DNA of 64,000 bases from Chrysemys picta bellii (taxonomy: Eukaryota; Chordata; Testudines; Emydidae). The position numbers and the translations under genes are program-made. The DNA is taken from positions 60,041,587 to 60,105,586 of the forward strand of contig NC_088797.1 of assembly GCF_011386835.1 (NCBI RefSeq), read 5' to 3'. A model generated the notes under the pieces. It searched no databases, was not told where the DNA came from, and was given only the letters and a program-made list of their open reading frames with translations. Positions within the stretch are counted from its first letter, which is position 1, and each line of letters starts with the position of its first letter. Positions 45,641 through 56,844 of the stretch are shown piece after piece.

Positions 45641-46849
45641 GCTTAGATACTATGTTGGCAGGCATTAGACAAACCAGATAGATAGATAGATTAGATACTT
45701 TGTGGCATCTCCCTCATTTGATGTTTCCTTCAGTATATGCAAGGATGTATTGGAAGAATGGTAGAAACAAAGCAGCAAAGAGTCCTTTGAACACTATTCC
45801 CATATCCTATGAAACCAGGTCCTCTGTACCGGTGCACACAAGCAAAACAGATTTGCCAGGATACGTATTGTGTATTAGAAAGCAGGAGCGAGCCCACACT
45901 TTTAAGTCCAACCTACGGGAAAAAGATGCTATCTCATTTTTTCTACAGCCTTAAATATATGTGTAGCATCTCGTGGTATAATCTGGTTTGGTACAAAGTT
46001 CAAAAACAAACCAACTCCATGAAAGTCTTTATGAAAAATACCCCATGTAGACAATATACTAAAGATGAAATGTAACAATGTATATAGCAATAGTGAAAAA
46101 TAGGCTGGTGCCAACCAGTCTTTAGAATCAAATTACAGCATCATTTCAGTCAATAATTACAACACTTGTGCTTTGTTCATCCATGCAACTCTAAATACAC
46201 CGTCACAGTGTAATGCAACTGGACCTGGAAACAGTGATACATTTTTACATCTGCTTATTTAGTTGTACTCGTCCATTTCAAACTATAGCGCTTGTTTTGA
46301 GGCCAGGAACATACAAGTCTCTACACACATTCTCACTTAGTAAAGAAACAGATTTTAAAGAAAGTCCATCCAGCCAAAGGAATATTGGAACTTAGTTGGT
46401 TTGAGGAGGAGAAGTCATATGAGAAATACCAATGATTGCAGCTATCTAATCCTATGCCACCCAGCTCTGCTGTAAATTAGAGCCGCTCAGTGACAGCAGT
46501 ATAAGAGTAAGGACGCTCCATGATCTTATGTCAGCGGTGGATTGGACATAGCATAGCTCACCATGCCCCTCCCAACCCACACCCAGTGTGCCCTTGCTAT
46601 GTCCCCTCCTTTCCCTTGTGCTGTGGGTGCACAGGACAACTGGCACAGGAGGTGGGAATTCTCCACTGACCAGTTTGCATCCACTTTATGCCCCTGGAGC
46701 AGCGCATAGTGGACTTAGTGGGCCAGAGAATCTGGCCCTGTATCTTAATGCATGTGCACAAGAGGGCAGTGTTAAGGTGGAGAGCAGGTCTAAAACGCTA
46801 TGAAAAGGCCATGCATGCAACAGCAGCTTTGGTGTTTCCTGACTTGTGA

Positions 46850-46963
46850 AAAGAAGAACAGGAGTACTTGTGGCACCTTAGAGACTAACAAATTTCTAAG
46901 GTGCCACAAGTACTCCTGTTCTTCTTTTTGCGGATACAGACTAACACGGCTGCTACTCTGAAA
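46850..46963 (-). mobile_element. foldback retroposon, copy 2
   Basis: A perfect 12-bp duplication CCTGACTTGTGA flanks it (46838-46849 and 46964-46975). On the - strand the same head as copy 1 is followed by two inverted copies of a ~35-bp segment with a very short loop. The long duplication points to LINE-driven insertion rather than cut-and-paste. Confidence 0.87.
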
Positions 46964-47224
46964 CCTGACTTGTGAGTGTTTCACCCACAGTGATCTGTAT
47001 GGGATATTACTTCTGAAGTATGGGGTGACATGAAATAACTTGGGTTCCAGAGTGCAGAGGGAAGCAGTGCTAAGAAATTAGAGATAAGAGCATGTTATTC
47101 CTGCTAGCACCTGGCATCGTTCCACTAACATGGCATTACCGCGATTGCAATGGCAGAGGCATTAGGAAGCCCGTGGCGTGGCTCATTATCGCAGGGTCTC
47201 AAAGCACTGGGAAAACAGCAACAG

Positions 47225-47415
47225 GAGGAGTGGCGGCATATAGTGGTTAAATCACAGAACTAGGAGTCGTAAGAGCTGGGTTCTAGTGCAGTCTTTGCCA
47301 CTGACTCCATGTGACCTTGAGCACGTCATTTCCACTCTCTATGCCTCAGTTTCCTCATTAGCAAAATGGGGATAATGATACTTGTTCCCCTTGTAAAGTG
47401 TGTTGAGATTTCTGA
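47225..47415 (+). repeat. MIR-like SINE
   Basis: Head TAGTGGTTAAATCACAGAACTAGGAGTC, core CTCAGTTTCCTCATTAGCAAAATGGGG, then the TAAAGTGTGTTGAGATTTCTGAT tail. Nearly full length. Confidence 0.85.
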
Positions 47416-49745
47416 TGAAAAACCCAGGAAGCTTTATGGTATTGTCACCAACATGACTGGGATGATCTTCCCCAGCATTACAAAGAACTGCTCTGGGTAA
47501 GTGCCACAAACCAGTCTCGGTACATTTTAGACAACAGTGGCAGAAGTCCTGGAGAATATGCTGAGAGGGAGAATTCTGCACTGCTGGGGCTGGGAAATGG
47601 ATTAGGAACCCTATTCAACTCCCCCGACATCAACAGGAGTCTTTCCATTGACTTCAATGCAAGAGGGAACAGAGCTGAGTTGGCCAAATAATGCTCACTG
47701 AGACAGAACAAAGTCAACAATAAAAGGTTCAAGCTGCATTTGGGCAAGACCCACAAATCATTTCGGATTTTGATTAAAGACAATTGCTCCGTTTCAGTGA
47801 CAACTGAACTATTGAATGTTGGCAATGTTGGTATGGCCTGGCCCATTTGTTCCAACCCCCTGCATTCAGTGGAGTACGGAGAAATTACATACGTTGTACA
47901 ATGCCAGGAGCAACAAGGTCGAGCACCCTCGACTCAGAAGTTCTTTGCTGTTGTGGGTTGGTGCCGCTCCTCTCGTATTAATATATCGATTTGGGATGCA
48001 ATCAAACGCTACAACATTGTTCCCCAATATGCTCCATATCTAACTGCAGCAGACTTGCCACCCTTGCTTTCCAACAACCTGCTTGGAAGCCTGGACTAGC
48101 AGTGGTTTGAACAGAAGTTTTGGGAGCCAGGAGTTGCCGATCACACATTTAAGGACCCAGGCACATCACTAGATCAGGCCCTAGGCCAAAATACTTCCCT
48201 ACAAACTTTTTGCTGCAACTATTGCTTTGATAACTTGCTCTTAATTTCTTTCCCATTTCTCAGAGAATCGCATTTGCACGAGTCCCCTTTCTCTGTCAGC
48301 AAGCAAAATATCCCTGGTATGAATGTCCATGGGAAAATTTCAGGTTTTTAGTGGAATAAATGTTCTCAGGGGTTTTCTCCCTGCCCCTCCCTGCCAGTAT
48401 CTGCCCATCTCTAGTTCGGGATGAGAGGAGATCCTCACCCAAAAAGCCCAACCCCCTTTCCTCCCAGGCATGGGAGAAGTGATCCTGGCTCGAGGAGCCC
48501 AAATCATAGGCAGAGGCAAAGTGAGGGCCTTCCCTTATTACACTGTATGGAGAGTCTCTTCTACCTTCAGGTGTGGAGCCCAGGCTCATCATGTTCCTCC
48601 TTTAGCCTTGGCCTCAGCCCAGACCCAACATGCTCCTTCTTTAGACCAGAGTCCTCTTCTCTCCTCCCCTCATACTCAGGCCCCTCTGTTAACCCAGAAA
48701 GGTGAGGACACACGTACCCTTCTCATAGGAGACCAAGTAGGGGGCACACACCTCTGGAGGAGGTTGGGGGTGTAGCTTTGATTTGAAAAAAGTTTGTGAA
48801 GCTCACATGGCCTCGGATATCTGTAAGTTCCCTGGTCTTCATCACCAACAAGAGGTGTGACCTGAAATAGCACCGCAGGCCTTGGCAAGCTCCTGCTGCC
48901 CCAGGGAACAAGATATCTGATACTTTTCTACGAGAGAACAGTTTGGCAGCTGTTTCATTTGCTCAGCATTGGCTTTTGTAGGAGCTTTGGCTTTAGGCTG
49001 TATATAACCCTCCCCCGCTCCAGGAGCAATGTTATTCCACGCAATGATCAGTTGAAGCATATTCTGTGTTTTCTACTGCCAAGGTAGTGGATGCAGCTGG
49101 TAACTGATTCCATGTTGCCATCTTGTTTGATTTTAATTAAGGAAAGCTGACCAGCTATGGTGTATGGCCCCTGTGAAATATCTCCCATTCAATTAGTCTA
49201 TTGCTTAGGGCAGAGGTCCCCAAAGTGTGGGGTGAGCCTCCCCAGGAGGCTCAGAGGAACGCTGGGGGAGTGCAGCAGGGCTGGGCCAGCCCTCATGGGA
49301 CGCGGAGAGGAAGCGCTACCCATCCCCTCCCCACCCCCACCCCCACCCCCAGTCCCAGTCCCATCCCTGGCTCCCGGCCCCGCCCCCCCAGCCTTGGTGC
49401 AGCTCCATTCCTGGCCCCACACCAGCCCCCAGCCTCGGCTGCTGGCCATGGCTCTGCTCCCGGCTGGGGGTGGGGCCAGGAGCAGAGTCACATCTGGCGG
49501 GGGGCCCAGCTGCAGGGCCCCACCGCAGCCCGGCTGCGGCTCTGCTCTTGTCCCTGCCCACAGCCTAAGCCCCTGGCCGCAGCTTAATCCCTGGCCTGCT
49601 CCCAGCCTGAGACCCACTCCCAGCTGCGGCCCCAGCCTTGGCACCCTTACCCCTGCCCGCGTCACCTCCCCCGCCCCTGAGCTGCGGCCTCACTCCAAGC
49701 CCCGGCTCCGGGAAGTGTGGGGGCATGGACAGAGTTATGAGGGGC

Positions 49746-51070
49746 ATGTCTGACGGGTTAGATCACCGAAACCCCCTTGGGAACTGCCAACTGATGTGCC
49801 AAGACTACTTCTGCCCCTGTTTTCCCTGCCAGTTTGGGACTCCAGCACCATGTCTTGCTGAGGCAGACGTGCCCGTCTGCTCCAACACAGACTCAGGGTC
49901 TGAACCACAAAAAGAACAGGAGTACTTGTGGCACCTTAGAGACTAACAAATTTATTTGAGCATAAGCTTTCGTGGGCTACAGCCCACTTCTTCGGATGCA
50001 TAGAATGGAACATATATTGAGGAGAACCACGTGCCCCAAAGCTCCAGACTTAATTGAAAGCAACTTAAGAAGTGTTCCTGTCTTTAACACTCAGATGCCC
50101 AACTCCCAATGGGGTCTAAACCCCAAATAAATCCATTTTACCCTGTATAGAGCTTATACAGGGTAAACTCAAATTGTTCGCCCTCTGTAACACTGATAGA
50201 GAGATATGCACAGCTGTTTGCCCTCCCCTCCCCCCAAGGTATTAATACATACTCTGGGTTAATTAATAAGTAAAAAGTGAATTTATTAAATACAGAAAGT
50301 AGGATTTAAGTGGTTCCAAGTAATAACAGACAGAACAAAGTGAATTACCAAGTAAAATAAAACATGCAAGTCTGAGTCTAATACAGTAAGAAAACTGAGT
50401 ACAGATAAAAATCTCACCCTTAGAGGAATTCCAGTAAGCTTCCTTTTACAAACTAGTCTCCTTCTAGTCTGTCCAGCAATCACTCACACCCCCTGTAATT
50501 ACTGTCCTTTGTTCCAGTTTCTTTCAAGTATCCTTGCGGGTGGAGAGGCTCTCTCTTTAGCCAGCTGAAGACAAATGGAGGGTCTCCCACAGGCTTAAAT
50601 AGACTCTCTTGTGGGTGGAGACCCCCTCCTCTCTCCTATGCAAAGTCCAGCTCCAAAATGGAGTTTTGGAGTCACATGTCCATGCATGACTCAGTTTTCA
50701 CAGGCAGCAGCCATTGTTTACCTGATACCTTGAAAGTCCTCATGTAGACTTCTTATGTGGATTGGAGCCTTCCAAGATCCATTGTCCCTTAAGTGCTTCT
50801 TGATTGGGTACTTAATTTACACATTCCTTTCTCAAGAAGCTGACCAAATGCTTTACAAAGGCTGCTTAAAAATCAAGCCAGTACACAGCCAATATTAATA
50901 ACTTCAAATACAAAAATGATACATGCATACAAATAGGATTAATAGATTCAGCAGATCATAACCTTTATAGAGATATGTTACATGGCATATGTAGCATAAA
51001 ACATATTCTAGTTATGTCATATATACATTCATAAGCATATTTCCATAAGCCTTATGGGGGGCACCATCAC
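49746..51070. mobile_element. LTR-like insertion (about 1.3 kb) nested in a hAT-like element
   Basis: Begins TGTCTGACGGG and ends ACCATCACA (TGT...ACA ends). GCATG occurs at both edges, so the exact boundary is ambiguous. It has no coding sequence. A foldback-family retroposon fragment (49908-50010) is inserted inside it. I recall similar sequences as turtle LTRs; that is memory, not a search. Confidence 0.55.
49908..50010 (+). repeat. related retroposon fragment without foldback
   Basis: Carries the same body as the arms of the foldback copies (GTACTTGTGGCACCTTAG) in a single orientation. It extends into GCATAAGCTTTCGTGGGC and a short distal part not seen complete in the foldback copies. 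It has no head. Confidence 0.75.
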
Positions 51071-51715
51071 AGCATGACCCTCAAAAGTTTGGGGACCACT
51101 GGCCTAGAATCTACGGCACACCAAAAACCGCCACCATAACTGGCAGTATTGCCATATAACGAGGCCAAGACCTGAGTGGACTATGGAGACCAAATTCCAC
51201 ATCCTCCCTTATGCAGTTTCTTTCCAAGTAAGTGATGAGCTATATTGGCAGGAAAGTGTGGAGTGATGGCCATTATTATTATTAATCTAAAAGAATTGGC
51301 AACAGTTGGATACAGGTGGACGGGGGGCACAAGGAAACAACAAGACCACTACGGAGATGACAACAATGGGGTTGTTACTTTGGCTGTTGAAACATAACAA
51401 GGAACGTGTGGTCATTTTGCCAGCAGATTTACAGCATATGAAGAAATGGCTTGTTAAGATCAGTTTCAATGTGGGAAGTATTCTTCTGAGATGCAGAGAA
51501 GAAACCAACAGGATGACTTCAGGATGGCTCCTGGCAGACTACATGTCTCCTGGAGAGTGGTCAATATTTTTTTAAAACTCTAAAATGTCGACAATTTTTT
51601 GAATAAGAAGGTGGGAGAGGTAAGAACTTCTGGTCGACAAACTTCCATTAGTGAGAGAGACAAGCTTTTGTGCCACACAGAGCTGTTCTTCAGGTCTGGG
51701 AAAGGTACTCAAAGG

Positions 51716-51902
51716 GTATGCCTGCACAGCAAAGAAAAACCCGCAGCTGGCCCATGCCAGCTGACTCGGGGGAGCAGGGCTCAGGCTGTTTAATTGCAGT
51801 GTAGAGGTCTGGGCTGGAGCCTGGGCTCTAGGACTCTGCGAGGTGGGAGGGCCCAGGGAATGGGATGCAGCACAGGCTTTTCTTTGCTGTGTAGACATAC
51901 CC
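51716..51902. mobile_element. miniature element with GGGTATG...CATACCC ends
   Basis: Starts GGGTATGCCTGCACAGCAAAG and ends CTTTGCTGTGTAGACATACCC, an inverted pair. It interrupts the left end of the Penelope-like element, so it is younger. A clear target duplication is not visible. Confidence 0.7.
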
Positions 51903-52004
51903 AGAGTGTCAGAAGTTGGAACAGTTTGTTTAGCATAAGCAGCTAACACGTATTTCAAGGGACCATTCAAGATGAAGTGGCCCATTACCACCTTTCCAGT
52001 CAGA

Positions 52005-52985
52005 GGGGGTGCACTCACCTCTCATGAGCGCCTCCTGTTGGCCAGGTGCAATCCTGCACTCTTTTCCTTTCCTGGTGCCCCCTATCGGCTCTTGCCCTTG
52101 TCAGGCGGGTGTTCAGTGACCCAGCCCTCCAGCCAAGTCACACAGTCTCTATGCATGAACAAACAAACAGTAAAAAAAAAGTCTGACACTACCCCCTGGT
52201 TGGTACCTGTCTCTCAACTCAGTTCTCAGCCTCTTCTGGGCTAGCTTTAAGTCCATCTCTGCCCTGGAATGGAGCAGTGTCCCCAGGATCTTTAGTGGCC
52301 CTGTGATGTCCCCAGCTCTTCACCTGAGTCACTCCTTCACTTTAGTCCCCTTCCGGGGGAGAGGGTAACAAAGTGAACGGTTGGCCCTCTAGGGTCTTCA
52401 GCCCCATCCCTGAGCCCTTTAAACTCCAGCCCTAGGCCTGGGCTTTTAAATTAAACTTGTCCCTTCCCAGGGCTTTGGCCACCCTGCCAATGGCTGGTAG
52501 GGGGGACCTGGGCATGCCCTCTACTCCAGGTCCTGACCCAGGGATCCTACAAATAGCAGCACCCTGCTGCTTCCTTTAACTCCATCACTGCTGCTATTCC
52601 CCGGGCTGCTTCCCACATAGCACCTTCCTCTTCACCCATATCGCAGGGTTCTCTGTCTGTTCCCTGCTTGAGCAGGGTCTCTCCCAGGCCTCCTCGCCTG
52701 GAGAGTCTCACAGCCCTTCAGTTCTTCCTCACTCTTCTGGTCCCAGCCAGCAATTAGCCTGCTCAAGCCCTGCAGCTCCTTTAAAGTGAACCTGCTGTGC
52801 TCTGATAGGCTGCTTCCCTGCAGCCTTTCTAGGCAGGCCTGGAGGACCCACCTTCATTGCTCCTTTTCCCAGGGCAGGGTGTGGCAGGACTGGAAGGCCT
52901 CCAGCATGAGGCCTCAAAGGCTCTGGCACACTTGGTCACAGGGGGGAAAGGAAGAGAGGGAGAAAGAAAAGACATCTGGGGTGGG
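52005..52985. repeat. dispersed ~1-kb repeat inserted in the Penelope-like element
   Basis: C/T-rich non-coding repeat whose part GGTAGGGGGGACCTGGGC...CTACTCCAGGTCCTGACCCAGGG recurs at 8770-9023, 17105-17710 and 21500-22335. It lies between two parts of the Penelope-like element and is therefore younger. Class unknown; possibly LTR-like. Confidence 0.6.
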
Positions 52986-53068
52986 GTGATTAGTGGGTTA
53001 CAGCTTGTTGTAATAAACCATATATCCAGTGTCTCTGTTCAGTCCATGAGTTTTAGTATCTAGCAAGG

Positions 53069-53359
53069 TTATGAATTAAAGCTCCCAGGGTCGTTGTGCA
53101 GGTTTCCTTTGAGGATGAGGACTGAGAGGTCAGATCTAGAATGATTGCTTTGTGAGAAGTGTTCACCCACAGGTGTCAGGGTGTTTTTGTCTTTTATCAT
53201 TTTCCTTGTGAGTTCATGGGAGTGTGGTGATTGTCTGGTTTCACCCACATAGCTGTTGTTGGGGCATCTAGTGCACTGGATGAGGTAACCACATGTTACG
53301 ATGGGCATGTGTTGGACCCAGGGATCGTGTAAAGTGTGTTGGGGCAGGGTGCTGATCAT
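53069..53359 (-). pseudogene. Penelope-like GIY-YIG endonuclease fragment
   Basis: A 96-aa block with CGYLIQCTRC...YVGET (the GIY and YIG positions) and a later GEHFSQSNHS...DL segment typical of these endonucleases. The active-site Arg region after YVGET looks altered, so it is probably inactive. Confidence 0.78.
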
Positions 53360-53542
53360 TGTAGCAGTGGAGATATATTTACAGGTTTTGCATCTGTTGT
53401 TCTGGCAGAGCCTGGTGCCGCTTTGAGTTGGTGTGTCCTGGTCGGTGGGGAGCTTGCTTCTGATGATGAGCTTGGAGAGAGATTGGGAGGTTGAGGGTCC
53501 AGGAAATATTTCTTTCAGGATGTGGTCCCCATTGAATATGCA

Positions 53543-53836
53543 TTATGATTGAGTAATGATATCCCGTAGGGGTTCCAGTGTAGTGTGGGAGGTGACAACT
53601 CGGGGTGTGCAGTCAGAGAGGGGTTTATTTCCAAATTGAAACAGGTTCTTTTGGGTAGTCTGTCCCATGATATCATTCTCTGGTGAAGTGTCCTTGGGTA
53701 GCCCGTTCCATGATATCATTCTCTGGTGGAGTGTCCTGAAGGCAGTTTTAAGCGGGTTAAAGTGTATATCCAGGACTTTCTCCTCAGAGAATATTCTGTG
53801 ATATCTGAGTGCCTGGCTGTAGAGAACAGATTTCAT
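53543..53836 (-). pseudogene. Penelope-like RT C-terminal / linker fragment
   Basis: A 97-aa block containing the YSQALRYHRI segment found after the palm domain of Penelope-like proteins. It is out of frame with the blocks on either side. Confidence 0.7.
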
Positions 53837-54152
53837 AGTGTGTTTGGGTGGTTACTGGATCTGCAAGATTGGTGTGGTGATCCGTGGGTTTCTTGTATAC
53901 AGTTGTCTGTAGCATTCCATTACTGAAGTTGATTGTGGTGTCCAGGAAGTTGATACTAGTATGGGAGTGTTCCAGAGAGCGTTTAATGACTGGATGATGG
54001 TTTGTTGAGGTTGTGGTGGAAATCTATGTCGTCTGTCCAGAGGATGAAAATATCATTGATGTATCTCAGGTATCATTGGTTTTGTGGTGCATTTATCCAT
54101 AAATTCTTTCTTGAGGTGGCCTAAGAAGAGGCTGACATACTGGGGAGCCGTC

Positions 54153-54560
54153 CTAATACCCAGGGCTGTTTCCATGGTTTGGACAGTGTTTGTTGTTGAA
54201 TGTAAAATTGTTATGGGTGAGGATGAAAGGGATGAGTTTGGTGACGTGTTTGGGGTGGAGAGCTGAGGGTTGTCTATTGTCTTGTAGATGGTTGAGGCAG
54301 GCAGCAGTGCCATCATTGTGAGGGATGTTGGTGTATAGGGAGGTGACACCCACAGTGGCAAGGATGGTGTTCTGAAGAAGGTTGTTAATGTTGTGGTGTT
54401 TATGGAGGAAGTAGGTTGTGTCCTGGAGGAAGCTGGCTCTGTGTGTGGTGAGTGGTTTAAGGATGGTTTCTATGAGTCCTGATATTGCTTCAGTAAGATC
54501 GCTGTGGTCAGATATGGTGAGTCTGTCTGGGTTCCCTTGTTTGTGTATCTTAGGAAGCAT
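54153..54560 (-). pseudogene. Penelope-like RT, N-terminal half
   Basis: The 135-aa block starts with LPKIHK and carries the VTSLYTNIPH motif that marks Penelope-like reverse transcriptases. It ends at a stop. The catalytic box follows in other frames: at 54046-54063 it reads YINDIF, where the family has a YxDD box, so one catalytic Asp is replaced by Asn. Confidence 0.82.
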
Positions 54561-55395
54561 GTAGAAGGTCCCAGGGTGGGTTCATGTGGTTGAGGTTGTA
54601 GAGTTTCTCTTAGAGTCATTGTATTTAGCTGTGACACTCGGAGTCCATTTCCCAGACCTGAAAAGCTCTATGCAAGCTCAAAAGCTTGTCTCTCTCACCA
54701 ATAGAAGTTGCTACAATAAAAGATATCACCTAACCCACCTCGTCTCTCTAATATCCTGGGACCAACATGGCTACAAGAACACAGCACACGACATTTTTCC
54801 AGCATTTTCCCCACCAGCTCTAACTACTATCCAGACTGTGTATTTGAACTTATAACATGCTCATAGCTATAGAATGTTAGCACCGCCAAAGTTACGAAAA
54901 GGCCAAGCCCTCATCCTTATCTTCCAGGGAGTTGGTGGATGTCATCAAATGCACATTTGGTTCGGGAGGTATTAAGATCCATGACCATGCTAACATCATG
55001 TGTTAGTTGAGTTCCAAACCCAGTGCCAAGAAGGCTTGATTCCCCATGACATGCAAATTGCACCCCAGGACAGTGTCTGGGGAGTGCAGCTGTCATACAG
55101 AGGAAATCACAGAGAAAGAGGGTCAGTTTCTGAGTTCTCAGGTTCCAGGAGCTCATGCAGTGTGCGGCGGACCAGGGTGATGTGTTCTCATTGCCTTGTG
55201 TTGGCTTCTTTTTCACATTCATTGTCAGCTGCAAATAGGGCTGATCCATTATCCATTGAAGTTGATGGGAATCTTTCCAGTGATTTCACTGAGCTTTGGA
55301 TCAGGCCCAGGGCATGCATTGTAACAGTCAAGTCTATGGTACTTTCACTGTGCATCACAACAACGGTAGTCTGTGAACGTTATTATGCTTGTAGT

Positions 55396-56112
55396 AACAT
55401 ACAAAATGGGAAATGACTGCCTAGGAAGGAGTACTGCGGAAAGGGATCGGGGGGTCATAGTGGATCATAAGCTAAATATGAGTCAACAGTGTAACAGTGT
55501 TGCAAAAAAACCGAACATCATTCTGGGATGTATTAGCAGGAGTGTTGTAAGCAAGACACAAGAAATAATTCTTCCGCTCTACTCTGCACTGACTAGGCCT
55601 CAACTGGAGTATTGTGTCCAGTTCTGAGCACCACATTTCAGGAAAGATGTGAACAAATTGGAGAAGTCCAGAGAAGAGTAACAAACATTATTAAATGTCT
55701 AGAAAACATGACCTATGAGGGAAGATTGAAAAAATTGGGTATTTTTAGTCTGGAAAAGAGAAGACTGAGAGGGGACATGATAACAGTTTTCAAGTACATA
55801 AAATGTTGTTACAAGGAGGAGGGAGAAGAATTGTACTTCTTAACCGCTGAGGATAGGACAAGAAGCAATGGGGTTAAATTGCAGCAAGAAAGGTGTAGGT
55901 TGGACATTAGGAAAAACTTCCTAACTGTCAGGGTGGTTAAGCACTGGACTAAATTGCTTAGGGAGGTTGTAGAATCTCCATCATTGGAGATTTTTTAAGA
56001 GCAGGTTAGACAAACACCTGCCTGGGATGGTCTAGATAATACTTAGTCCTGCCATGAGTGCAGGGGACTGGACCAGATGACCTCGAGGTCTCTTCCAATC
56101 ATATGATTCTAA
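55396..56112 (+). mobile_element. CR1 LINE, 3' end of ORF2 and 3' UTR
   Basis: Codes, across a few frame breaks, for the C-terminus of the CR1 reverse transcriptase protein: RDRGVIVDHKLN, then YCVQF, then LEKRRLRGDMI, then RLDIRKNF...VVKHW...[11 protein letters not shown]. It is followed by the typical 3' tail (GACCAGATGACCTCGAGGTCTCTTCCAA) ending near 56112. 5' truncated, as most copies are. Confidence 0.92.
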
Positions 56113-56724
56113 TGCTGTCTGTACAAAGCCAGACTGTATAAACGATATACAGTGTAGGAATCATTTCATTCTCCACTCAAGTGCAGCCCTGCATCAGCTG
56201 CTTAACAGCACACCACCACCCTATGCAGCAGGAAGTGGAGAAATTTGCCATATTCCACTGAAAAGCGCAAGGGAGTGTGTGAGGAGGTCGGACGTATTAC
56301 CCCAGTGAGAATGTGGCCGGGACACCAGGGTTAACATGACTGGCCTCACCAGTAAGTGGTCAGGAGACGGACCTTGATTCTGCTAAGAGTTAAGTCCCAG
56401 ATGCAGAGCTAAGATTTTTAGGCTGCAGATGCCTGATCAGCCTATCAGCAGCAGTGGTGGTACTGCAGCTGTTTTATGCTGACTTTAAGAAGAGAGCAGA
56501 TGCTAATTGCAGGCTCTGCCCACGGAATTGTGGGCAGAGAATACAGGCAACATAGCAAACACCTTGCCAGGTGTGGACACGGTGGGAGAGATAAGATTAG
56601 TTAAGGAATAACTCAAGCAGACGGGGATAGAAAGAGAAGAACAAGTCAAAGAATCCCTCATGTCTGAAGACCAGCTTCCAAAGTCTCTTTTTACTCCCAT
56701 AACAGGACAGCCTGTGCTCTAGAA

Positions 56725-56836
56725 CAGTGTTTCTCAAGGACCAGTCCATGGACTGGCACCGGTCCCTGAGATCTCCCTGACACAGTTTAGGAAGGCAGCA
56801 AGCCAGACCCAGGTAGCAAGAAGATTGAGAACACTG
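56725..56836. mobile_element. hAT-type miniature element, 112 bp
   Basis: Ends CAGTGTTTCTCAA and TTGAGAACACTG, with CTCTAGAA on both sides (56717-56724 and 56837-56844), a perfect 8-bp duplication. Confidence 0.92.
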
Positions 56837-56844
56837 CTCTAGAA

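Larger units (their letters stand above)
45649..49212. other. no gene recognised apart from listed repeats
   Basis: A 119-codon frame at 47740-48099 (+) is the longest; it has no signal, domain or splice context that I recognise. No MSMB-like exon was found here by eye. Confidence 0.45.
49213..51102. mobile_element. hAT-like element split by an LTR insertion
   Basis: Left end CAGAGGTCCCCAAA (from about 49213) and right end TTTGGGGACCACTG (to about 51102) are inverses. The left part is C/G-rich and simple in composition (to about 49740). From about 49746 to 51070 the element is interrupted by an LTR-like insertion. The flanking 8-mers match weakly. Confidence 0.65.
51630..54790 (-). mobile_element. 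Penelope-like retroelement, decayed, with inverted terminal sequences
   Basis: Coding remnants on the - strand show a Penelope-type RT (54560-54153, including the SLYTNIPH motif), a downstream RT/linker part (53836-53543) and a GIY-YIG-type endonuclease (53359-53069). A shared terminal sequence (GAGAGAGACAAGCTTTTG core) occurs at 51650-51710 on + and at 54640-54720 on -, i.e. inverted at the two ends. Two later insertions lie inside (51716-51900 and about 52005-52985). The boundaries are approximate. Confidence 0.75.

Noticed and set aside
47740..48099. 119-codon frame on +
   Set aside because: No recognised family, signal peptide or splice sites; length is within chance for 64 kb of six-frame sequence.
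49157..49753. Long overlapping frames on both strands (up to 198 codons)
   Set aside because: Pro/Ala/Gly-rich products in several frames at once come from C/G-rich simple sequence inside a hAT-like element; no domain or splice context.
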